NCBI GenBank assembly: GCA_019636275.1
Contig: JAHBXY010000060.1
Location: 1 to 48,979 of the forward strand
Source of the DNA: Planctomycetota bacterium
GTDB taxonomy: Bacteria > Planctomycetota > J058
DNA length: 48,979 bases
Reading direction: 5' to 3'
Shown: piece after piece, positions 7,109 through 13,686 of the stretch
How positions within the stretch are numbered: position 1 is the stretch's first letter
Layout of the letters: every line of letters begins with the position of its first letter
Made by a program: the position numbers and the translations under genes
Notes under the pieces: model-generated
The model's database searches: none
What the model was told of the DNA's origin: nothing
What the model saw: only the letters and a program-made list of their open reading frames with translations

Positions 7109-8502
7109 CAGGCCGGGGGCACGGGCGCGAGGCGGCGCGCCACCTTCGTCACGTCGGCGATCGCCGCGCCGACGCGCTCGAGCGCCCGCTCGCCGGACCC
7201 CAGCAGCTCGTCGCGGTCGATCACGCGGCCGACCGAGAGGACGCCGCGGCGGTAGTGGCCGGCGGCGTCGCGGCCGTGGTCGGCGGGGTGCTGCCGGCGC
7301 AGCTCGGCCAGGACCTCGCCGAACGCGTCGGCCTCGACCGGCCCGTGGAACGTCTCGAGGTCCGGGAACGCCTCGCCGTCGGGGGCGTCGGCGCTGAGCC
7401 GGTGGACGCGCGCCTGGAGGCCCTTGACCTCGAGCCCGGCCAGCGGGTTCTTCGCGCCGTCCTCGCTGGCGGCCAGGAGCGCGTCGACGGCGGCGGCGCC
7501 GGCGAAGCGGCCCGCCGGCGCGTCGCCCGCGCGCAGCTCGACGCGCACGCCCTTGTCGAGGAGGTCGAGCGAGAGCTCGCCCGGCACGTTGCCGTCGGCG
7601 AACGCGATCCGCGCCCCGGTCGGGCTCGGCCGGACGTCGCCCAGCGGCAGGCCGCCCTCCTGCGCGCGGGCGCGCGCGGCGGCGGCGAAGCTGAAGAACT
7701 TGGGCAGCGCCTCCTGGGCGGCGTCGGCGTCGAAGTCGTACGGCTTGAAGCCCTCGAAGCCGACGAGGCCCAGGACGTCGAGGTAGTCGTGGAGCTGGCG
7801 GCAGAGGAAGGCCGTCAGCGCGTCGGGGTCGTGGCGGCGCGAGGCGAAGAAGGCCGCCACCTGGTCCCAGCGGCGCAGGACGAGCTGCCCCGGCTCGGCG
7901 CGCCGCTCGTAGTAGACCTCGGCGTAGCGCTCGAGCTGATACTGGTCGAGGTAGCGGGTGAGCTTGGCCTCGATCAGCACGCACACCCCGGCCTCGGCCG
8001 AGAAGACCCAGCCGTCGGGCGTGCAGCCGTCCTCGAGCTCCTCGAGCGTGTGGACGAGCGTCGCCGCGTCGTCCCAGCCCAGCTCCGGCCGGCCGAGGAT
8101 CAGGCGCAGGTTCTCGAGGATCCGCTCGGGCGGGTGCGGCGAGCGCAGGAGCGTGAGCAGCGCCTCGCGGTTCACGCCGTCGAGCGAGGGCAGGTTGGGC
8201 GCGATCGCCCCGCCGAGGGAGATCCCCAGGACCACCTGCTGCGCGCTCGTCGCCGGGTCGAAGTCCTCGTAGTCGCAGGCGTGCAGGTCGTGGTGGAACG
8301 ACGCCCGCGAGCCCGCCGGGAGCTCGACGCCCGCGAGCTGCGTGACGAAGTCGCGCGTGAGCTCCGGCCGCGCCCAGCGCAGGGTCGAGACCAGCGCGCG
8401 CGTGACGTTGTAGTCGAGCGCGTGGCTGCGGTAGGGGACGAAGACGTTGAGGTGCCGGTCGGGGTAGAGGTCCGCGTGGCGGTCGGCGATCGCGAGCTTC
8501 AT
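7108..8502 (-). CDS. PD-(D/E)XK nuclease-like protein
   Basis: A 464-residue cytosolic protein. Residues 162-193 hold the core of a PD-(D/E)XK nuclease: P162-D163, fourteen residues, E178-A-K180 (VLIEAKL), then QLERY at 189-193, which fits the QxxxY motif of RecB-like members. The N-terminal ~150 residues and C-terminal ~250 residues are not recognisable to me; the C-terminal part is beta-rich (GVRVELRAGD, FAGAAAVDALLA). It has the pattern of a DNA-acting or formerly nucleolytic enzyme, but activity is not proven by motif alone. The start is ATG behind GAGGAGG. It is translationally coupled to the FHA gene. Five 13-bp tandem repeats lie about 70 bases upstream of the start. Confidence 0.7.
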   Translation of the reverse strand: MKLAIADRHADLYPDRHLNVFVPYRSHALDYNVTRALVSTLRWARPELTRDFVTQLAGVELPAGSRASFHHDLHACDYEDFDPATSAQQVVLGISLGGAIAPNLPSLDGVNREALLTLLRSPHPPERILENLRLILGRPELGWDDAATLVHTLEELEDGCTPDGWVFSAEAGVCVLIEAKLTRYLDQYQLERYAEVYYERRAEPGQLVLRRWDQVAAFFASRRHDPDALTAFLCRQLHDYLDVLGLVGFEGFKPYDFDADAAQEALPKFFSFAAAARARAQEGGLPLGDVRPSPTGARIAFADGNVPGELSLDLLDKGVRVELRAGDAPAGRFAGAAAVDALLAASEDGAKNPLAGLEVKGLQARVHRLSADAPDGEAFPDLETFHGPVEADAFGEVLAELRRQHPADHGRDAAGHYRRGVLSVGRVIDRDELLGSGERALERVGAAIADVTKVARRLAPVPPA

Positions 8503-8569
8503 GCAGCCTCCTCGGCCGGGGGGCCTACCTTACCTGGCCGGCGGGGGGCGGGGCGAGGGCTCCATCGCC

Positions 8570-8634
8570 GGAGTCATCGCCCGGAGTCATCGCCCGGAGT
8601 CATCGCCCGGAGTCATCGCCCGGAGTCATCGCCC
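8570..8634. repeat. 13-bp tandem repeat, five copies
   Basis: GGAGTCATCGCCC is repeated five times without interruption (8570-8634), with degenerate flanks. It sits in the upstream region of the nuclease-like/FHA operon and could be a phase-variable or regulator-binding array; 13 bp is not a multiple of the helical turn. Confidence 0.9.
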
Positions 8635-8781
8635 GGAGCCGCTCGCCGCGCGGACCACTCAGAGCGGCCGTCGCTCGTTCTGATGTCCACGTCAGGGCGC
8701 GCGGCTCGAGCTCCGATCCGCAGTGAGGCACCTGTCGCCCTCGCTCCGGCCGCTACGCGGCCTCCGCTCGGGGATGGCGCC

Positions 8782-8820
8782 ACCGCTCGATCTGCTCGCT
8801 TCGCTCGCAGATCGAGCGGT
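8782..8820. repeat. 14-bp perfect inverted repeat
   Basis: ACCGCTCGATCTGC (8782-8795) pairs perfectly with 8807-8820 across an 11-base loop. It lies in the 8503-9013 intergenic region, downstream of the Fic gene and upstream of the nuclease-like operon. It may be a terminator stem or an operator. The rest of this region (8640-8780) holds nothing I can identify. Confidence 0.6.
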
Positions 8821-8879
8821 GAGCGCGGTCAGAGCCACTGAAGAGATCGGCGCTACCCCGTCTCGCTGGTGACCGGCCT

Positions 8880-9016
8880 TCGACCGGAGCGGCACGTGAG
8901 GCGAGGGCGCGGAGGCTGAGGCGAGGCGGCGCGCGCGCGGGCGACGTCGTATCGGCATACTTCGAGCCCGCGCGCGCGCCGCCCCGCCCAGCATCCGCGG
9001 CCGCAGCCGTCGATCA
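8880..9016 (-). repeat. Stop-linked hairpin repeat, copy c
   Basis: On the minus strand it begins at the TGA stop of the Fic gene (9016-9014) with TGATCGACGGCTGCGGCCGC. The arms are 18 bp and perfect (8925-8942 with 8966-8983), but the loop side is diverged and the usual GGATC loop is lost. The tail CCTCAGCCTCCGCGCCCTCG follows. Confidence 0.8.
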
Positions 9017-9673
9017 CACCTCCGGGATCGGCCCCTCTGCCGAGGCCATGCGGTCGCGGTCGCGCTGGATCTTCTGCTGCTGGAACTCGATGATCGCGCG
9101 GCTGTACTTGTCGCGGTTCTCGAAGGGCACGATCGTCAGGTCGAGGCCGCGGCGCAGGCGCACCATGTTGAGCAGCAGGCGGGCCATGCGCCCGTTGCCC
9201 TCGATGAACGGGTGCAGCGTGATGAACTCGTGGTGGATCCGCCAGCTCAGCTTGTGCGGGTCGGTGGACTTCTTCAGGCCCGAGTTCACGAGCCCGACGA
9301 ACCACTCCATGCGCTCCTGCAGGCGGTCGGGCGGCGACGCGATCAGCAGGCCCTTGTAGCGCAGCGTGCACTCGCGGTACTCGCCGGCCGACAGGAGCAG
9401 CTCGCCCATGAGCGCCTGGTGCAGGGCGCGGATCGAGTCGTGCGAGAGGGGGGCGTCGCTCCTGGCCATGAGGACCATGCCCTTGAGCGCGCGGGCGTGG
9501 CCCAGGGCCACCTCGGCCTCGTACTCCTTGCCGTCCTCGCCCGTGAGCACGTCCGTGGGCGCGCAGCCGCCCGCGAGCGCGCGGCGCGTCTGCTCCTCGG
9601 AGAGCGCCAGGCCGTCCAGGCGGTTGGAGTGATACACGTAGCGCGCCGTGATCTCCGGATCGAGCTCGGTCAT
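9014..9673 (-). CDS. Fic family protein (putative AMP-transferase)
   Basis: A 219-residue Fic-domain protein. The catalytic motif HPFIEGNGRMAR (154-165) has the His, the acidic/Gly anion-binding loop and both Arg expected of enzymes that move AMP (or another nucleotide) from a nucleotide to a target hydroxyl. Near the N-terminus, SNRLDG (16-21) stands where class II Fic proteins have the inhibitory S/T-x-x-x-E-G/N helix; here Glu is replaced by Asp, which may change autoinhibition. The start MTELDPEI is preferred to an earlier one because the upstream part is R/G/P-rich noise. No antitoxin gene is adjacent. The stop codon lies in hairpin repeat copy c. Confidence 0.9.
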   Translation of the reverse strand: MTELDPEITARYVYHSNRLDGLALSEEQTRRALAGGCAPTDVLTGEDGKEYEAEVALGHARALKGMVLMARSDAPLSHDSIRALHQALMGELLLSAGEYRECTLRYKGLLIASPPDRLQERMEWFVGLVNSGLKKSTDPHKLSWRIHHEFITLHPFIEGNGRMARLLLNMVRLRRGLDLTIVPFENRDKYSRAIIEFQQQKIQRDRDRMASAEGPIPEV

Positions 9674-9754
9674 CGGCCCGCGCCTGCCTCCCGCGGGCCG
9701 GATCCTAGCACCGGGCCGGCGGGAGCGACACACCGGCCGGCGGGGCGGCCCGGA

Positions 9755-9783
9755 TTGCGATGGCCCTCCCCGCGCGCTATCGT
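9755..9783 (+). promoter_or_regulatory. Likely sigma-70 promoter
   Basis: TTGCGA (9755-9760), a 17-bp spacer, TATCGT (9778-9783). It overlaps the earliest possible ATG of the downstream frame, which argues for the later GTG start with its AGGAGGAGG. Confidence 0.5.
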
Positions 9784-9813
9784 TCGCCGAAACGCCCCAG
9801 GAGGAGGCAGCTC

Positions 9814-10047
9814 GTGGAGGACCTCAAGCGCGCGCTCGGCTCGACCGTTTTCCTGAAGGACCTGGCCCGCGTCGAGCCCGGCAAGAAGGGCGTCGCCGTC
9901 GGCGAGGTGCTGCGGATCTACGACGACAAGGGCGTCTACACGCTCTCGTTCCTGCGCGGCACCGACGAGCGCACCCGCAAGCAGTACCGCGACCGCCTCG
10001 ACCTGGCGAAGCTCGAGTACCGCCTCGGCGCCGACTTCGCCCTCTAG
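9814..10047 (+). CDS. Small conserved-looking protein, unknown
   Basis: A 77-residue soluble protein. I place the start at GTG 9814 because AGGAGGAGG ends about six bases upstream; the earlier ATG at 9760 falls in the likely promoter and adds only basic noise. The sequence (VEDLKRALGSTVFLKDL, then GEVLRIYDDKGVYTLSFLRG and a helical, charged C-terminus) looks like a folded alpha/beta domain. I do not recognise a family. It stands alone between the Fic gene and repeat DNA. Confidence 0.6.
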   Translation: MEDLKRALGSTVFLKDLARVEPGKKGVAVGEVLRIYDDKGVYTLSFLRGTDERTRKQYRDRLDLAKLEYRLGADFAL

Positions 10048-10284
10048 TCTAGTCTAGTCCAGTCCAGCGCGCTGCTCGCTCGGCCCGGCTCGGCCAAGTC
10101 ACTCGGCTCTCGGCTCTGCTCGGGCCAGGTCGCTTGGCCCTCCGGCCCTCGACCGCCAGGCCAGGCCCTCGACCGCTCGGCCCGCTCAGCCCCGCTCAGC
10201 CCAGTCGGCCCGCTCGCCCGTCCTGACGTCGTCTTCGCGTCAGATCGTCCGCCGATCACGCGCGAAGAAGGACCACGGGCGGAA
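10048..10284. other. Non-coding region with short GC repeats
   Basis: It starts with TAGTCTAGTCTAGTCCAGTC, a 5-bp tandem drift right after the stop of the small gene, and continues with GCTCGGCC/GCTCAGCCC-like words. I see no gene. Confidence 0.5.
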
Positions 10285-10416
10285 CGAAGCGACGAGTGAG
10301 GCGAGGCCGCGGAGGACGAGGCGAGGCGGCGCGCGCGCGGCTGATATCGATCTTCCGATCCTATCAGCCGCGCGCGCGCCGCCTCGCCCGGCATCCGCGG
10401 CCGCAGCCGTCGATCA
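10285..10416 (-). repeat. Stop-linked hairpin repeat, copy d (best preserved)
   Basis: On the minus strand it begins at the TGA stop of the anti-sigma gene (10416-10414). The arms are 27 bp and perfect (10320-10346 with 10362-10388) around the loop GGATCGGAAGATCGA (minus-strand sense). The tail CCTCGTCCTCCGCGGCCTCG is present. Confidence 0.9.
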
Positions 10417-11574
10417 CACGCGGTCGAGTAGGCCGAGGCGAACCCGCGCGAGGCGCGCGGCCGGGGTGTCGTCGTGCGCCTCGGCGAGGACCTGCTCGTA
10501 GCACTCGCGCGCCTCCTGCAGCTTGCCCGCCTCCTCGAGCTGGAGGGCGCGCTGCAGGCGGAGCGCCTGGCGCAGCCGCGGCTCGGTGACCCGCTTCAGG
10601 GCCTCGTTGTAGCCCTCGAGCTCGGCGTAGGGGATCGTCCCGCTGCTCCCGCGCCAGCCGCCGACCAGGCCGCCCGGCGGAGGCGACGTGACGTCGGTGA
10701 GCGGGGCGGCCGTGCGGCCCGTGTAGCCCTGGAACACGCAGGCGAACGTCGACGGGGCGTCGGGGAAGTCGACCATGAGCTGCGCGAGCTCGTCGGCGCT
10801 GGGCGCCTCGCCGCGCCCCTGCAGCCGCTCGAGCGCCTGCAGCGCGGCCAGCTCGCGGTCGGCCCGGCGCGCCGCCTCGGCGCCCGGCCCGACCGCCTCG
10901 ATCACCCGCTCGTAGGCGGTGATCGCCGGCGCCACCCACCCGCGCTGCTGCGGGTGCTGCCCGCGGACGAGCTGGTCGGCGCTCGTCTTGAGCGTCAGCG
11001 CGCGCTCGAGGTGGTCGCGCGGCGCCGTCGCGCGGCCGAGGGCGAAGGCGCCCGTGGCCACGAGGACGGCGGCCGCCGCGGCGAGCGCGCCGGAGGAAGA
11101 AGAAGCGCGACGCGCGGCCGGCGCCGTCGCCAGCCTGGAAGCCAGCGTGGGCGCGGGCGGCGTCGCGCGCGCCGAAGCCGCGTCGAACGGGCGCAACGGC
11201 TTTGAGGTCAGGGCCTGCCCGGCCTGCGCGAAGGCCGCCGCCGCCTCGCGGCACGGCGCGCAGCCCTCGACGTGGGCGGCCAGGTCGGGCCCGGCCGCGT
11301 CGGGGTCGAGCAGGTCCGCCTCGCGCGGGCAGGGGTCGGCCCCGACCGCCGCCAGGACGCGCGCCTTGAGGCCCTGCAGCCGGGCCGGGTCGGGGTGGCG
11401 CAGCGGCACGGCGGCCAGCGCCGCGGCCGCGCCCTCGAGCGCGGCCCGGGCGGCGCGGCAGCCGTCGCAGGCCTCGAGGTGCGCGAGCGCCCGGTCGCGC
11501 TCGTTGGCGTCGAGCTCGCCGTAGGCCAGGAGCGGCAGCCGCTCCTCCGTCCACTCGCAGGCGGGTGTGGTCAC
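10414..11574 (-). CDS. Zinc-finger anti-sigma factor with C-terminal TPR-like domain
   Basis: A 386-residue membrane protein. The N-terminal half has two HxxxCxxC zinc-finger anti-sigma motifs: H32/C36/C39 (HLEACDGC) and H101/C105/C108 (HVEGCAPC). A single membrane helix at about 162-180 (SGALAAAAAVLVATGAFAL) separates them from a C-terminal outer domain with helical repeats, best seen at the end (LQEARECYEQVLAEA). It should hold the neighbouring ECF sigma factor at the membrane and release it on an envelope or redox signal. The GTG start overlaps the stop of the sigma gene (GTGA), the usual sigma/anti-sigma coupling. A second zinc finger is uncommon and may reflect duplication of the anti-sigma domain. 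Confidence 0.88.
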   Translation of the reverse strand: MTTPACEWTEERLPLLAYGELDANERDRALAHLEACDGCRAARAALEGAAAALAAVPLRHPDPARLQGLKARVLAAVGADPCPREADLLDPDAAGPDLAAHVEGCAPCREAAAAFAQAGQALTSKPLRPFDAASARATPPAPTLASRLATAPAARRASSSSGALAAAAAVLVATGAFALGRATAPRDHLERALTLKTSADQLVRGQHPQQRGWVAPAITAYERVIEAVGPGAEAARRADRELAALQALERLQGRGEAPSADELAQLMVDFPDAPSTFACVFQGYTGRTAAPLTDVTSPPPGGLVGGWRGSSGTIPYAELEGYNEALKRVTEPRLRQALRLQRALQLEEAGKLQEARECYEQVLAEAHDDTPAARLARVRLGLLDRV

Positions 11575-12191
11575 CGTTCCCCTCCCCCGGCGCGCGCGCC
11601 GACGGCCTCGAGCACCTCGGCCCCGAGGCTTGTCCGCAGGTTCCTGAAGGCCTGGTGCAGGGTCGACTTCACCGTCCCCAGCGCGCAGCCGCGGATGTCC
11701 GCGATCTCCTTCAGGCTGAACCCCTCGTAATGTCGCAGGGCCACGATCGCCCGCTGCCCCGGCGGCAGCCCCTCGATCGCGGCCTTGATCTGGCCGACGA
11801 GCGCCGACTGGTCCGCCGCCGCGAGGCCCTCGTCGGCGCGGTCCTCCTGGACGTCGGGCTGCTCCTGCGCGCGGCCCTCCCAGGCCTTGCGCTCGCGCCC
11901 GCGGCGCCGCAGCCCGTCGATCGCCAGGTTCGTGACGATGCGGAAGGCCCAGGAGCCGAAGCGCGCCTCGCGGTCCCAGGAGCCGATCGCCGCGTGGACC
12001 TTCACGAACGCGTCCTGCACGACGTCGAGCGCCTCGTCGGGGTCGCCCAGGATGCGGTAGGCCACCCGGTAGAAGCGCTCCTGGAACAGGTCGACCAGGG
12101 CGGCGAACGCCTGCGGGTCGCCGTCCTGGAAGGCGAGCGCGAGCGCGTCGCCGCGCTCGCGCAGGTCGGTGCCGGCGTCCGCCTGGCTCAC
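11571..12191 (-). CDS. ECF-type RNA polymerase sigma factor
   Basis: A 206-residue ECF sigma factor. Region 2 is visible as FYRVAYRILGDPDEALDVVQ followed by AFVKVHAAI and FGSWAFRIVTNLAIDGLRRR (-10 recognition and core binding); region 4 is LPPGQRAIVALRHYEGFSL then KEIADIRGCALGTVKSTLHQ (helix-turn-helix for -35). The linker between them is acidic and glutamine-rich. GTG start behind a GGGGGACGACG-like site. It lies 70 bases downstream of the HU gene and is coupled to its anti-sigma factor. Autoregulated promoters are typical of the class but I could not identify one here. Confidence 0.93.
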   Translation of the reverse strand: MSQADAGTDLRERGDALALAFQDGDPQAFAALVDLFQERFYRVAYRILGDPDEALDVVQDAFVKVHAAIGSWDREARFGSWAFRIVTNLAIDGLRRRGRERKAWEGRAQEQPDVQEDRADEGLAAADQSALVGQIKAAIEGLPPGQRAIVALRHYEGFSLKEIADIRGCALGTVKSTLHQAFRNLRTSLGAEVLEAVGARAGGGER

Positions 12192-12261
12192 TCGCGTCGT
12201 CCCCCGTGCTGCACCGCGCGCTCCCGCACGCCCCCCAGGACGCGCGGCCCGGGGCGAGGGT

Positions 12262-12552
12262 TTACCGCGACTCCAGCGCCGCGAGCTGCTCCTCGAAGGC
12301 CCGGCCCGGCCGGAACACGACCGCCACGCGCTCCGGGACGATCAACACCTCGCCGGTGCGAGGGTTACGCGCCTTGCGCGGGCGGCGGCTCTTGAGCTCG
12401 AACACGCCGAAGTTCCTGAGCTCCACCCGCCGCTCCTCGACGACCGTGTCGACGATCGCCTCGAGCAGGAGCTGGATCACCTCGCTGGCCTGCGACTGCG
12501 TGAGGGCGGTCCGCTCGGCGATCGACTTCACGATCTCCCGCTTGGTCGTCAT
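12262..12552 (-). CDS. HU/IHF-family DNA-binding protein
   Basis: A 96-residue histone-like protein. TKREIVKSIAERTALTQSQA and the DNA-binding arm (NPRTGEVLIVPERVAVVFRP) with the intercalating-proline region are clear; RRPRKARNP just before the arm is typical of IHF-like members. It bends and compacts DNA as a dimer. The start MTTKREI at 12552 is chosen over an earlier one because it matches family length. It is the first gene of the run HU, sigma, anti-sigma. Confidence 0.93.
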   Translation of the reverse strand: MTTKREIVKSIAERTALTQSQASEVIQLLLEAIVDTVVEERRVELRNFGVFELKSRRPRKARNPRTGEVLIVPERVAVVFRPGRAFEEQLAALESR

Positions 12553-12618
12553 CCCTGCGCCCCCGAGGGCGACGACCATACATCACGATGGCCGGCCGGA
12601 GCGGCCCTGAAAACGACG

Positions 12619-12649
12619 GGGCCCCGCGCGGCGACGCCGCGCGGGGCCC
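12619..12649 (-). terminator. Strong intrinsic terminator-like hairpin
   Basis: A 15-bp perfect GC inverted repeat (12619-12633 with 12635-12649) centred on 12634. On the minus strand it is followed shortly by GTCGTTTTC, a short T-run. It would stop minus-strand transcripts before the HU gene. Confidence 0.65.
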
Positions 12650-13345
12650 GGACTCGACGTTTCGTGCCGGAGGAGAGGTCGCCAGCCAGCGAGGTGGCCG
12701 CACGGCGCGGCGCACCCGGAGCGCAAGGATCAGACGAGCGAAGGCGCGGAGATCGTCCCGTTCGGCGCCCGCGGTCCCTCACGAAAGGAGGCGACCGGGT
12801 GGGCAGAGGTCAGAGACCCCGGATCGGACGCGACCGGCCTTCGCCGCGGCCCGCTCGCCTCGCGGCGAACGACCACGGATCAGACGGACTCTCGGACACT
12901 ACCTGGAGCGGCTGACGCTCACTCGTCCAGCATCACCAAGGCGTGGTTCAGATCCACCTCCCCAGCGCAGGGCCCCCACCGTGAGCGGGCGAGCGCCCCT
13001 CACGCGGCGAGAGCGTTGGCGAAGCGGCCGCCGACCCGGAGTTCACGAACGAACGACGGGTGGTGATGGGCGAGTCCCTGGTGAACGCCCGCGTACACCG
13101 CTCACCGCTCTCGAGGACGAGAGGGGCGAGGGCCGCAGCGGCAGAGGTCGGAGACCCCAGATCGGACACGCCCGCACCGGGAAGCAGAGGCGATCAGGCC
13201 GGCTCCCGGACGCTTCGCGAGAGACACGCACGTGGGCTCGTTACGCACCTCCTGTCGCGAGACAGGGGGACTCGACGCGTCCCCACCTCCTGTATGGCAG
13301 CGTCCTCTGGCCGTGTCAAGGAACGCTGCGAGGCAGGGACTTACG
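12650..13345. other. Long gene-free region with a 28-bp repeat
   Basis: About 700 bases without a credible gene; frames here are broken into short basic noise. 12802-12829 and 13140-13167 are a 28-bp direct repeat with two mismatches (core GAGACCCC flanked by CAGAGGTC and GATCGGAC). The stretch may be a decayed gene or repeat array. Confidence 0.6.
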
Positions 13346-13672
13346 TCAGCGCGCCGGCCGCTTCAGGTAGAAGTAGACGAGGTTCGGCCGCGCGCGGTCC
13401 ATCTGCACGAGCTCCCAGCCCTCGCGCCCGAGCACATGAAGGACGTGCTGGTGGAAGTCGGGCTCGGCGCGCTGCGGGTCGTTGTTGTTGGCGCGCAGGA
13501 TCTCGAGGTAGTCGGCCTTGTCGCGGTAGTCGACGGGGTCCATGCGGAAGACGCGATGCTCCCACGCGCGCGGCGCGCCCTGCGCGCCGGCAGGTCGCCA
13601 GGGCAGGAGCAGGAGCGCGACGGCGAGGGCCGCGAGCAGCGGCCAGGCGGCGAGGGCGCGCGGCGTGGTCAT
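13346..13672 (-). CDS. Secreted DUF4177-like protein
   Basis: A 108-residue exported protein. The N-terminus is a signal peptide (LLAALAVALLLLPWRPAGAQ) with a likely cleavage around AGAQ. The mature part has WEHRVFRMD, then VLGREGWELVQM and a closing LVYFYLKRPAR, the hallmarks of the small DUF4177 domain. Function is unknown. ATG start behind GGAGGGGGG. It is 14 bases downstream of the aldehyde dehydrogenase gene and so likely in the same transcript. Confidence 0.8.
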   Translation of the reverse strand: MTTPRALAAWPLLAALAVALLLLPWRPAGAQGAPRAWEHRVFRMDPVDYRDKADYLEILRANNNDPQRAEPDFHQHVLHVLGREGWELVQMDRARPNLVYFYLKRPAR

Positions 13673-13686
13673 GGTCCCCCCTCCGG

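Noticed and set aside
8570..8634. CRISPR array
   Set aside because: The units are 13 bp and contiguous with no spacers; no cas gene is present.
9760..9813. Earlier ATG start for the small protein at 9814
   Set aside because: It overlaps a promoter-like pair (TTGCGA, TATCGT) and ignores AGGAGGAGG directly before GTG 9814.
12588..13370. Gene in the stretch after HU
   Set aside because: Several frames are open but all are basic low-complexity, overlap each other and have no ribosome binding site or motif.
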